Shown: positions 7,606 through 15,585, counted from the first letter of the stretch. The stretch: DNA of 18,041 bases from Euryarchaeota archaeon UBA443 (GCA_002499195.1 DAKS01000061.1:1-18041); one strand, 5' to 3'. The notes: generated from the letters alone by a model not told the origin. Made by a program: numbers and translations.

Positions 7606-10600
7606 AGGAAAGTAAATTCGATCTTTCGGACAAGGGGTTGTTTGGCACATCCCTACTTCCAAAGCGTTCACTCAAACGAAGGTACCTCGCTGCGAGAGCA
7701 GGACGAACAGTGTTTGTTGCTATCGCCGTTACTTGTGGTATCATTCTGGTGACCTTGCTCACTCAAATCTCGAGTGAGGCTTTCGTTCCAACCGAAGAAT
7801 TTGAGGTTGAGCGCAGTGAGACATACACGGAAAAAGGAACCAATTCAGGCGTGTATTATCACAAACCTGCGGAAACTCAACTCTCATGGGAAGCAGAAAC
7901 CTGGAATCCAAATTGGGCAGAAGACGATCTTCGCCAAGAGCGTGAAAACATCACCATCAGAGCCTCGTGGACTGAGCGACACTTCCAAGCTCTCAACGAC
8001 GATGGTGACGCCTTCAATTTGAATGGTCAAACGACGTGGGATCTGGCTGAAGATTTGGAACGAGCACTTTGCGATGAAGGAGATGCTCGGACAACATACA
8101 GGCCTGTTGAACCTTGGTCGCTTTCCCACCTTTTGTTAATCGGTTCCGCCGATGAATACGAGTACAAACTTGGTGAAGATTGGCGAATCACAATTTACTG
8201 GAGAGAAACTGCACCTACTCCAAACCTTGGAAATTATTGGATTCAAATCGATGACAACGATACTTCCGATGTAAGCGACGATGAAATTCTTAAGCGCTAC
8301 ATTTGGCGTGGACTACGCTGGGAAATTGTCGGAGAGGATGCCTACCTTGACGAAGCAATGGAACTTGCCGGCAACGACCAGTCAACATGGGGCGATGGGA
8401 AAATCCGACTTATTTATCGACAGGTTCCGTGGACAGGTTGGCAAAACGGTGACCTTCTCTTCTACAATACGGGTCAAGGAACAGATGTCGTTGCAGTAAG
8501 TCAAAAGGGAGTTGGCGATATTCCTCTCGACTCAATAAATGAGATTTTGCTTAAGCCTGCGGCCAACATCAAGTCGTTTGTTCCTGAATTCTGTACGATG
8601 GAAGAGACTTCGAAATATATCCTCGATGAAGGTCTAACTGGCAGTTACGTCATCGGAGAAGTCACAAACGAGGACGGATACGTTATCGAAGAACTTGATG
8701 ACTCTGGGTTAAACGTCATCACGGAATTAGAGATTGCAATTTCCGAGACAGGAGATGGACATGATGAGTGGGTGATGATCGATAACAGGGGGTTCATCAA
8801 CTACGATCATGATAACGACGGTTACGGAAACATGTTCTGGGATTCAGATAGCGATGGTGACGGGGTTTGCGATTATTATCCTGAAGAAATCCCAGGCGGC
8901 CCGTTCAAGTGCAGCAAAGCTGCAGGACCACTTTCTGAAGATATCAATGGGGATGGAAGAATCGACATCAACGATTATGGAGAAAACCCAATTGATTATG
9001 GAAGAACGGTAGTCGAAGATTCTGATTCAATCCTCCACACGAAGACAACGAATACTCTTGTTTTAAGCCCCTCTAGGAGTTCAGACAATTGGTTATTCAT
9101 CCTCCATGACTTGAACTACACAGTAACCATTCAACAAACCAGTGGGCCACCAATGGATGCCAAGGAATCATCGTACCAAGAGATTGGGGGCTTTGCTCTC
9201 GGAAGTCCAATCGATTGGTTTCAACCGAAATTTATTGGGGATGATGATTTCGATAACGACGGAATCATTGATGTTTGTGATGAGGATATCGATCAAGATA
9301 GCGATAAAAACCCTATCTATGGCGACCCAAATCAGTGCCCTGAAGACTATGAATGGATTTCCCAAAAAGATTCAACACTTGACTCGTTGAGCAATCAGTT
9401 AACCGAGATTGCAGACGATGATGAACAAGAACGAGCCCGGATTGAGGCGCTGATGGACGATATCAACGCATCAGACTTCGCCCTCTTCGTTCATCTGCAT
9501 GACGAAAACGGCGATGGTGTTCACGATGATACAAAAGATCGAGACATCGATAACGATGGTGTCCCAAACCTCATTGACGGCCAAGGAACGTGGGCAGGCC
9601 GTTCCATGGAATCCAAATTTGCAGAGGATGAACAAGAGGCGATCGACGAATATGTTGAACTGCTTGTTGTGAATAAATGCAGTGATACTTACAAAAAGAG
9701 TAGTCTTGAGTATGCAACAAAGGACTGCAACAATGCAAAGGAATTGAATGCAACGAAGCCAACGACACCTCAATCCTTCTGCGATGGAATTCGGACGCTG
9801 AATCAACAAGATTGGTTGCAAAGCTGTGCTGCTCCTATCAACTTTGAAAGTGGGGCAGACGTGCTTGACCATCGCGACCCTTGGCTGCCTCTTTTTGCAA
9901 TGTTTGGCCTTGTAGGCATGATTTTCGTCATGCGAACTCCAGAGAAAGCCATTCGCAAACTTCGTGATGGTATGATTTGGATTGGAACAAATGAAGTCAA
10001 ATCAGAACGTTACACCAAGTATTCATGGTTCTCTTACTCCAGTGAGTTAGCCAACAGATTGATTAGCGCAATTGTGAAACTTATCATTACTGTCATTGGG
10101 GCACTTATTTTCTTCTCAACCTTCTCTGAGTCACAGCCTGAACTGCTCGTTCCATTCACGTTTATTATTGGCGGAGCAATTACGCTCATGGCATCGATTG
10201 CATTGGTTTCTTCTGCCACCGATATCGTGAAGTTACGACCAGAGAAATTGATTCCAAAGGCGGAAGGAGTTGTTGATCTCGTTCTGCTTGCCCTTACGTT
10301 CCTTACATGGTACATCGCCATCACATGGATTCTTGTCCAAGGCTGGATTGTTGGAGGATTATTGTTGCTCTTTATGCTCTCAGGCATCAAGAAACTGGTT
10401 CTTGGAGCTCTGCAACTCACACGTTCGAACACATTCAAAGATGACAGATTGCGTTTGGTCGTGAAGGGGCGAGACGGATGGCTCATGGCTGCGTTCGTCG
10501 CATTGGCCATCGCCATGGTCTCTATACCTGTCGGGATTCACATCCCTTTCATATGGTCGGATTTCACATCTTCTGAACCATACAAGGCAGGTTTGCGTGC

Positions 10601-11432
10601 AGCATTCTGGGGAAGCGTCTATGTGGTCTCCTACACCATGCTTTTCGCTATTCCACTTTCACTCGGCGCAGCAATCTGGTTGGAAGAATACGCTCCGAAC
10701 AACAGGTTCCGAAGGGCTATTCAAGCACTTATCACCAACCTTGCGGGTGTTCCTGCAATCGTTTTCGGTCTGTTTGGCCTCGCCCTCTTCCTAACCGACA
10801 GAGGAATAGGATTGGGCCTTGGAGGTACAGTCTTGACGGCAGGAATGACAATGGCGACCATGGCTATGCCAACCATTGTTATTTCATCACAGGAAGCCCT
10901 GAGAGCCGTACCCCCATCCCTACGTAATGCTGCGTTTGGCTTAGGATGCACCAAGTGGCAGGTGACGAAAGACCACGTTCTGCCTCACGCCATGCCTGGA
11001 ATGATGACAGGGACCATCCTCGCCATGTCAAGAATCATGGGTGAAGCTGCTCCATTGATCCTGGTTGGAGCGGTTGCATCCGTCTTCACAGAACCTGATG
11101 CATTCTTTTACATCTCGTATGATTTTGCTCCCAATTTCGATTATTTGTTTGCATGGATCCCTGGTGTTGAACCGTACATGCAAAACCTACCTGTTTGGTC
11201 CGATCGAGAACTTTTCTCTGCAGACCCAAGTGCCTACACCGGTGCAGATACGAACGATAGAGGAGCATACACCGTTCTTCCTGTTCAAGTCTACCGCTGG
11301 ACCGACATGCCTGCAACAGGGTTCAAGGTTGCCGCTGCTGGAGCCTCAATTGTCCTCCTTGGAACGCTACTCGTAGTGAATTCAGCAGCCATTCTACTTC
11401 GTGCTCACTTTAGGAGGTATTCGAACACATGA
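7602..11432 (+). CDS. pstA: Phosphate ABC transporter permease PstA with giant extracytoplasmic domain
   Basis: Second membrane subunit of the importer. It starts at TTG 7602, overlapping the pstC TGA (7603-7605), with GGGAGG 7 nt upstream, implying translational coupling. A positively charged N-terminus leads to one helix (about 36-55), then about 700 extracytoplasmic residues with four Asp-rich calcium-type clusters: about 402-428 (DHDNDGYGN, DSDSDGDGV), 447-463 (DINGDGRIDIND, EF-hand/dockerin-like), 547-576 (DFDNDGIID, DIDQDSD) and 634-662 (DENGDGVHD, DIDNDGVPN). Extra helices (about 762-778, 820-841, 848-870, 890-930) precede the PstA core (about 960-1276), whose EAA loop is at about 1098-1133 (EALRAVPPSLRNAAFGLG). 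At 1276 residues it is over four times the usual PstA. The extracellular part has no recognisable enzyme motif; a role in docking the four-domain PstS is inference. Confidence 0.92.
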   Translation: MKESKFDLSDKGLFGTSLLPKRSLKRRYLAARAGRTVFVAIAVTCGIILVTLLTQISSEAFVPTEEFEVERSETYTEKGTNSGVYYHKPAETQLSWEAETWNPNWAEDDLRQERENITIRASWTERHFQALNDDGDAFNLNGQTTWDLAEDLERALCDEGDARTTYRPVEPWSLSHLLLIGSADEYEYKLGEDWRITIYWRETAPTPNLGNYWIQIDDNDTSDVSDDEILKRYIWRGLRWEIVGEDAYLDEAMELAGNDQSTWGDGKIRLIYRQVPWTGWQNGDLLFYNTGQGTDVVAVSQKGVGDIPLDSINEILLKPAANIKSFVPEFCTMEETSKYILDEGLTGSYVIGEVTNEDGYVIEELDDSGLNVITELEIAISETGDGHDEWVMIDNRGFINYDHDNDGYGNMFWDSDSDGDGVCDYYPEEIPGGPFKCSKAAGPLSEDINGDGRIDINDYGENPIDYGRTVVEDSDSILHTKTTNTLVLSPSRSSDNWLFILHDLNYTVTIQQTSGPPMDAKESSYQEIGGFALGSPIDWFQPKFIGDDDFDNDGIIDVCDEDIDQDSDKNPIYGDPNQCPEDYEWISQKDSTLDSLSNQLTEIADDDEQERARIEALMDDINASDFALFVHLHDENGDGVHDDTKDRDIDNDGVPNLIDGQGTWAGRSMESKFAEDEQEAIDEYVELLVVNKCSDTYKKSSLEYATKDCNNAKELNATKPTTPQSFCDGIRTLNQQDWLQSCAAPINFESGADVLDHRDPWLPLFAMFGLVGMIFVMRTPEKAIRKLRDGMIWIGTNEVKSERYTKYSWFSYSSELANRLISAIVKLIITVIGALIFFSTFSESQPELLVPFTFIIGGAITLMASIALVSSATDIVKLRPEKLIPKAEGVVDLVLLALTFLTWYIAITWILVQGWIVGGLLLLFMLSGIKKLVLGALQLTRSNTFKDDRLRLVVKGRDGWLMAAFVALAIAMVSIPVGIHIPFIWSDFTSSEPYKAGLRAAFWGSVYVVSYTMLFAIPLSLGAAIWLEEYAPNNRFRRAIQALITNLAGVPAIVFGLFGLALFLTDRGIGLGLGGTVLTAGMTMATMAMPTIVISSQEALRAVPPSLRNAAFGLGCTKWQVTKDHVLPHAMPGMMTGTILAMSRIMGEAAPLILVGAVASVFTEPDAFFYISYDFAPNFDYLFAWIPGVEPYMQNLPVWSDRELFSADPSAYTGADTNDRGAYTVLPVQVYRWTDMPATGFKVAAAGASIVLLGTLLVVNSAAILLRAHFRRYSNT
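11412..11418 (+). promoter_or_regulatory. Shine-Dalgarno site of pstB
   Basis: AGGAGGT lies 10 nt before ATG 11429, inside the end of pstA, and supports that start. Confidence 0.75.
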
Positions 11433-12631
11433 CGACCGAATTTGATAAAAAAACGCTTACTGTTGGCGCATTACTCGCCATGATGAACAAATTAGTTGAA
11501 GTGGACGGTGAAATCGCTGATACTGAAAAAGAACGCATCGCAGAGATTATGGACGATTACGATGAAGAATCCCATGAAATCACTGTTGGGGAAGCGATGA
11601 GCATTCTCACCTCTCTTTCCGCAGTAGACGGCCACAAAGATACCGAAGAATCGACTGCGATCAAGGAGCTGATCGAACAACACTTCGATGCGTCTGCGGG
11701 AGAGAATGATGCTTCATCAGAATCAGAAGATGAGAATGAAGATGAAACCACTGAAGAAGCCGAGGATGATGAAGAGGAATCCAATGAAGAGACCGAGGAT
11801 GTTGCTGAGTCAGAAGAAACTCAGAAATCGCATGATGAAGACATTCCTGATTCGACGCGAACACTCAATATTGATGATGAAGCACACATGTGGATTCATG
11901 ATCTAGACCTTCATTATGGGAATGCACAAGCCATCTACAATGTTTCAATTCCATTTGAACGAAACGCAGTCACTGCCCTAATCGGGCCTTCCGGTTGCGG
12001 AAAGTCAACGCTTCTACGTTGCCTCAACAGGATGAATGATTTGATTTCAATCTGTAAAATCGACGGTAAAATTGAGTTGGAAGATGACAACATTATGACG
12101 CGTGGTGCCGATCTGGTCACCATTCGTCGGAGAGTTGGTATGGTTTTCCAGAAACCAAATCCATTCCCGAAGTCGATTTATGACAATGTCGCTTACGGTG
12201 TTCGATTGCACTACAATCCAAGCCGTCGTGAGTTGGATCGGATTGTTGAAAGTGCATTGAGGAGAGCTGCACTATGGGACGAAGTCAGTGACCGACTTCA
12301 CGAGTTGGGCACGAGTTTGTCCGGAGGTCAACAGCAACGTCTTTGCATCGCGAGGACAATTGCCGTTGAGCCAGAAGTCATCCTGATGGACGAGCCTTGT
12401 TCTGCACTCGACCCGATTGCTACTGCAAAAATTGAAGAATTGATTTTAGAGCTGAAGAAGCACTTTACTGTGGTCATTGTAACACACTCCATGTCACAAG
12501 CACAGAGAGTCAGTGACTACACCGCATTCATGTATCTTGGAAGATTGATTGAATTTGACAAAACATCGGTCATTTTCGGTGATCCAAACAAGGAATTAAC
12601 TCGGCGTTACATCTCTGGAAGATTCGGTTGA
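11429..12631 (+). CDS. pstB: Phosphate ABC transporter ATPase PstB fused to an N-terminal TerB-like domain
   Basis: Cytoplasmic ATPase that powers PstCA. Its ATG overlaps the pstA TGA (ATGA). Residues about 8-90 are helical and resemble TerB (tellurite-resistance type) with two acidic turns, VDGEIADTE and VDGHKDTEE. Residues about 92-150 are a highly acidic Glu/Asp linker. The ATPase follows (about 152-400): Walker A GPSGCGKST (186-194), Q-loop FQKPNPFPKS, signature LSGGQQQR, Walker B VILMDEPCSALDP and the switch THSMSQA. These are the standard PstB motifs (CLNRMND and PFPKSIYDN are typical), all intact. Ordinary PstB is about 250-280 residues, so the first 150 are an addition. Two stand-alone TerB-like genes lie about 2.5 kb downstream. 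The TerB domain may gate or localise the ATPase; this is inference. Confidence 0.94.
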   Translation: MTTEFDKKTLTVGALLAMMNKLVEVDGEIADTEKERIAEIMDDYDEESHEITVGEAMSILTSLSAVDGHKDTEESTAIKELIEQHFDASAGENDASSESEDENEDETTEEAEDDEEESNEETEDVAESEETQKSHDEDIPDSTRTLNIDDEAHMWIHDLDLHYGNAQAIYNVSIPFERNAVTALIGPSGCGKSTLLRCLNRMNDLISICKIDGKIELEDDNIMTRGADLVTIRRRVGMVFQKPNPFPKSIYDNVAYGVRLHYNPSRRELDRIVESALRRAALWDEVSDRLHELGTSLSGGQQQRLCIARTIAVEPEVILMDEPCSALDPIATAKIEELILELKKHFTVVIVTHSMSQAQRVSDYTAFMYLGRLIEFDKTSVIFGDPNKELTRRYISGRFG

Positions 12632-12670
12632 GGACAAAGAACATGTATGGTCTCGCTGAGTGATGGAATC

Positions 12671-13423
12671 ATGAAGACCAAGGCAATTCTCGTCGCCGGA
12701 GGAAAAGGCTCTCGTTTGTATCCTTTCACGAGATACACCCAGAAGACGCTCTTACCACTCTTCAATCGCCCAGTGATTGATTATGCATTGGGAACAATTC
12801 GTCGCGGTGGAATACGTCGAATCACCATCATCTCGAATGAACACATCGGTCACATTGCAAAACACGTTGGACAAAGTCTTGAAGATGAACAGATTCATTA
12901 CGTTTTGGAAGAAGAGCCACAAGGGGTTGCACATGCTTTGCAACTGGCACGGCCTCACAACGATGATTGTCGTTTGATGATCTATTTTTCAGACAACATC
13001 ACAACCGTCGAGTTTGACAATCTTGTTCGAGAGTTTAAGCAAGCAAAACAACCTCCTGGTTGCCTTTTGCTTGCCCGTGAAGAAGCGAATCCACAAGCAT
13101 TTGGCGTAGCTGTCCTTGATGATGATGGGAACATCATCGATGTTGTTGAGAAACCTGAAAACCCTCCTTCAAATCTTGCGATCGGTGGAATTTATCTCTT
13201 CGATGAAACCTTCTGGGACAAACTCGATGCTGCTGTTGCTGAGAAAGGTGATGCATTCTCAATATCGGACATCAATCGAGCATACATCGCTGAGGATAAA
13301 GCAGAATTTATCTCAGTTGGAGCGGAGACTTGGGTCGATTGTGGTACGCCAGAAACGCTCCTCCAAGCAAGTATTATGGCACGCGATGGGAAACTAAACC
13401 CGCGACCATATCGAAAAAGGTGA
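12671..13423 (+). CDS. Sugar-1-phosphate nucleotidyltransferase (RmlA/GalU-like)
   Basis: Transfers a nucleotide from NTP to a sugar 1-phosphate, giving an activated sugar for glycan assembly. ATG 12671 gives the typical start MKTKAILVAGGKGSRL; the upstream in-frame ATG 12647 would add eight atypical residues, and GTGATGG lies just before 12671. Visible motifs: GGKGSRL (10-16), the active-site Lys in QKTLLPLFNRPVIDY, acidic metal-site region YFSDN, EKPENPPSNLAIGGIYLFD, and the C-terminal VDCGTPETLLQAS. Its 250 residues are close to RmlA (about 290) but short at the C-terminus. UTP with glucose-1-phosphate is a reasonable guess because the next gene resembles UDP-glucose dehydrogenase, yet dTTP cannot be excluded. 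It begins 39 nt after pstB and may be transcribed with it. Confidence 0.87.
   Translation: MKTKAILVAGGKGSRLYPFTRYTQKTLLPLFNRPVIDYALGTIRRGGIRRITIISNEHIGHIAKHVGQSLEDEQIHYVLEEEPQGVAHALQLARPHNDDCRLMIYFSDNITTVEFDNLVREFKQAKQPPGCLLLAREEANPQAFGVAVLDDDGNIIDVVEKPENPPSNLAIGGIYLFDETFWDKLDAAVAEKGDAFSISDINRAYIAEDKAEFISVGAETWVDCGTPETLLQASIMARDGKLNPRPYRKR
13417..13423 (+). promoter_or_regulatory. Shine-Dalgarno site of the nucleotide-sugar dehydrogenase gene
   Basis: AAGGTGA overlaps the stop codon of the nucleotidyltransferase gene and lies 4 nt before ATG 13428, indicating translational linkage of the two enzymes. Confidence 0.75.
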
Positions 13424-13427
13424 GTAT

Positions 13428-14252
13428 ATGAAAATTGGAATTATTGGCGCAGGCATGGTTGGCGGAGCGATTGAACACTGCTTTGGTCATGCGCACGAGC
13501 TGTTTGTTCACGATCCAGTACGTGGGACTGATTTATCCATCGTAACCGACAATGTCGATTTTGCATACATCGCTGTTCCAACGCCGCCTCATCCAGAAAC
13601 GGGTGCGTGTGACACGCATATCGTCGAGGCGACACTCGATGCTTTGCCTGATGGGTTCACGGCTGTAATCAAGAGTACGGTCGTTCCAGGAACTACCCAG
13701 AAATATCATGAGAAATATCCTAACCTCAAGATCGCTTATTCTCCCGAGTTTCTTGTCGAACGACAACGTTTAGAAGATTTTGCAAATCAGGACATTCTCG
13801 TTTGTGGAACGCATCATGCAGATGTGGCTGAACGCGTCTTTGAGCAACACCGTCAAGCCGGTGTTTTGCGAAAAGAGCAAACATATCATGTTACACCGAC
13901 ACAAGCTGAATTGGTCAAATATACCAAGAATACATTCTATGCGATGAAGGTGACATTTGCGAATCAACTGTACGATATTTGTGATGGCCTTGGCGAGGAT
14001 TGGTATAAGATTCGAGAGATTATTACAGCGGAACAAGCACAACCCATCGGCCCTTCTCATCTCGATCCTATTTTTGGCTTGTATCGTGGATTTGGCGGTA
14101 AATGCTTACCGAAAGATTCGCTTGCTTTAGGCGTCCTAGCTGAGCAACTCGGTGTAAAGTACGAATGGATGGATGCAATGCAGGAAGATAACGAACGATT
14201 GCGAGCCACGTTGACTGGTAAACCAAGTGATGTGGTCACCAATGATGACTGA
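13428..14252 (+). CDS. Short UDP-glucose 6-dehydrogenase-like protein lacking the UDP-binding domain
   Basis: Member of the UDP-glucose/GDP-mannose dehydrogenase family, which oxidises a nucleotide sugar to its uronic acid with NAD. The Rossmann motif GIIGAGMVGG is at 4-13 (GxGxxG at 7-12). AVPTPP, KSTVVPGT, SPEFLVERQRLEDF and the central helix ELVKYTKNTFYAMKVTFANQ follow family landmarks. The catalytic loop FGGKCLPKD is intact with Cys226. The protein ends at 274 residues, soon after this loop, whereas usual enzymes are about 400-450 and end in a second Rossmann-like UDP-binding domain. No such domain is readable downstream in any frame, where the GtrA gene begins, so this looks like a natural short form rather than a frameshift. 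The start has a strong AAGGTGA. Activity and substrate are uncertain. Confidence 0.87.
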   Translation: MKIGIIGAGMVGGAIEHCFGHAHELFVHDPVRGTDLSIVTDNVDFAYIAVPTPPHPETGACDTHIVEATLDALPDGFTAVIKSTVVPGTTQKYHEKYPNLKIAYSPEFLVERQRLEDFANQDILVCGTHHADVAERVFEQHRQAGVLRKEQTYHVTPTQAELVKYTKNTFYAMKVTFANQLYDICDGLGEDWYKIREIITAEQAQPIGPSHLDPIFGLYRGFGGKCLPKDSLALGVLAEQLGVKYEWMDAMQEDNERLRATLTGKPSDVVTNDD

Positions 14253-14697
14253 TTTCACTACAATGCATGAGCGTCTAGTCCCCAGAGGATCTTTAGGGAG
14301 ATTTGCTCTCGCTGGAGCGTTTAACAGTGCTGTTTTCTTCACTGCTTGGACCCTCTCTATGCTGTTGCTTCCAGAGGTCGATGTTCGGATTTTGTGGGGG
14401 CTTTTCTGGGGCCTCACTGGCATATTTGCGCACTTTGTTCATCGATTTTACACGTTCAATAATCACAAACCTCTCGCATGGACCTTGCCAGCCGCAATCC
14501 CTGTTTATGCGGGAAGTTTAGTCGGTTCAAGCATGACTATTGGTTGGCTCTCTGAAAAATATCCCACTCAGATCGAGTGGATGGGTCTCGCCAATATGTT
14601 GTGTTGGGGAGTACTCATTTGGCTAACGATGAGAATCTTTGTGTTTCAATACTCCCCATCTACACTGCATGCGTCTCAAGCAGATCAAATGGAATGA
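14242..14697 (+). CDS. GtrA-like membrane protein
   Basis: Small integral membrane protein of the GtrA family, associated with moving or presenting lipid-linked sugars for cell-surface glycans. Four hydrophobic segments are visible: FALAGAFNSAVFFTAW, a second starting at ILWGLFWGLTGIFAHF, a third with VYAGSLVGSSMTIGWL, and a fourth with NMLCWGVLIWLTMRIFVF. The GRFALAGAFNSAVFF opening and FVHRFYTFNNH between helices 2 and 3 fit the family. Possible starts are GTG 14227, ATG 14230, ATG 14242 and ATG 14245; I chose 14242 because GTGAT lies 10 nt upstream, and it overlaps the dehydrogenase gene by 11 nt. It forms a likely operon with the two preceding sugar-nucleotide genes. Its 3' end overlaps the opposing DUF2237 gene by 38 bp. 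Confidence 0.82.
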   Translation: MMTDFTTMHERLVPRGSLGRFALAGAFNSAVFFTAWTLSMLLLPEVDVRILWGLFWGLTGIFAHFVHRFYTFNNHKPLAWTLPAAIPVYAGSLVGSSMTIGWLSEKYPTQIEWMGLANMLCWGVLIWLTMRIFVFQYSPSTLHASQADQME

Positions 14698-15046
14698 TGC
14701 TGAGTGCTTCTTCGTGAGTAGCTTCCAAATCAACCGGGCATGCTGATCCTTCATGAACCGCTGCAAGCCAAGTGCGTGCACATACGCACCATGAATCACC
14801 AGGCTTCAATCCTGGGAATGAGAATTGTGGAGCCGGTGTCATCAAATCATTACCTTGAGATTTTGCATATTCAAGAAACTCTTGCGTTACAACGCAACAA
14901 ACGGTATGTGAACCTCGATCGTTGTCATCGGTGTTACAACATCCATCCCTATACCACCCAGTAAGAGGATCGGATGAACAAGTCTTGAGTTCCGTGCCTA
15001 GAACATTAATTGATGGATGCATGGTGAGGCGTTGAAATACTCCCAT
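14660..15046 (-). CDS. DUF2237 family protein
   Basis: Conserved small protein of unknown function. Residues about 15-30 (NVLGTELKTCSSDPLTGWYRDGCC) and HTVCCVVTQEFLEYAKSQGND, FPGLKPGDSWCVCARTW and the Ala/Pro/Val segment before LEATHEEAL are the hallmark stretches of DUF2237, a family known mainly from bacteria. Several Cys (the CC pair of DGCC, VCC, WCVCA) and His are conserved and could bind metal or be redox active; that is inference. It runs opposite to its neighbours and overlaps the end of gtrA tail to tail. There is no Shine-Dalgarno site before either candidate start (15046, or Met9 at 15022); a TATA-like GTATAG about 33 nt before 15046 would suit a leaderless transcript. Confidence 0.88.
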   Translation of the reverse strand: MGVFQRLTMHPSINVLGTELKTCSSDPLTGWYRDGCCNTDDNDRGSHTVCCVVTQEFLEYAKSQGNDLMTPAPQFSFPGLKPGDSWCVCARTWLAAVHEGSACPVDLEATHEEALSIIPFDLLETHAV

Positions 15047-15066
15047 ATCAATAGTCGTGTGGACTC

Positions 15067-15078
15067 ATAGAATTCTAT
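15067..15078. promoter_or_regulatory. 12-bp palindrome in the DUF2237/terB divergent promoter
   Basis: ATAGAATTCTAT is a perfect palindrome 21 nt from the DUF2237 start and about 70 nt before the terB-like start, overlapping the TATA-like CTATACAAA read rightward. It is a candidate operator or shared TATA region. No repeat of it was noticed elsewhere in the window. Confidence 0.4.
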
Positions 15079-15085
15079 ACAAAAT

Positions 15086-15099
15086 CATCGATTTCGATG
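15086..15099. promoter_or_regulatory. Inverted repeat CATCGA-TT-TCGATG
   Basis: Perfect 6-bp arms around TT, 8 nt after the palindrome at 15067-15078 and about where the rightward transcript would begin. It may be part of a regulatory site for the divergent genes; a chance origin is possible. Confidence 0.35.
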
Positions 15100-15147
15100 G
15101 GTTTGGAAGCGAGAGGTTCTTGATGGAGAAGCACAAGAGTGGTTCGG

Positions 15148-15579
15148 ATGCTACCAGATATTCTCCAGAATTTGCCCCGTGATGAACGATATGCTTACGC
15201 TCGTTTACTCGCTTACATGGCTCGTGTAGATGAAGAAATTACCGTCGATGAACTCGCCATGTTTGAGCAACAGCTTGGCAAAGCACTCCTTTCACCAAAT
15301 CAACGTGAAGTACTACGCAGATCGCTAAAAAGCCCTCCCTCGCTTGAGGAATGTTTGGATGGCCTTGGCCAGGAAGCTGGGCGTCTCGCACTCCGGGATG
15401 CTGTTCTCATGGCTGCTTCAGATGGAACGGTTGATGATGATGAACTTGAAGTTCTGAAAGAAATCGCCGAGCATATCGGCCTCGTTCCTGATGCTGTTCA
15501 ACAACTGATTGAATGGACAAAGATAGGATACTCATGGATGCAGGACGGATACGACCTGCTGAATTCACTCGAAGGTTGA
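15148..15579 (+). CDS. TerB-like protein, first of a pair
   Basis: All-helical cytoplasmic protein of 143 residues of the TerB-like type. Two copies of the family's acidic turn are seen: YMARVDEEITVDELAMFEQ near the N-terminus and LMAASDGTVDDDELEVLKE in the second half, each followed by an amphipathic helix. TerB proteins bind metal through such acidic residues; the precise role of this subfamily is unknown. ATG 15148 is preferred over GTG 15139 because a GAGTGGT-like site lies 4 nt upstream, though this is weak. The next gene is a homologue 6 nt downstream, so they are probably co-transcribed and may form a heteromer. The N-terminus of PstB in this window has a related domain. Tellurite resistance itself is not implied. 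Confidence 0.75.
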   Translation: MLPDILQNLPRDERYAYARLLAYMARVDEEITVDELAMFEQQLGKALLSPNQREVLRRSLKSPPSLEECLDGLGQEAGRLALRDAVLMAASDGTVDDDELEVLKEIAEHIGLVPDAVQQLIEWTKIGYSWMQDGYDLLNSLEG

Positions 15580-15585
15580 AGACCT

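Noticed and set aside
13428..14697. Frameshift truncating a full-length UDP-glucose dehydrogenase
   Set aside because: The sequence after the stop encodes a complete GtrA-like protein and no frame shows the C-terminal UDP-binding domain.
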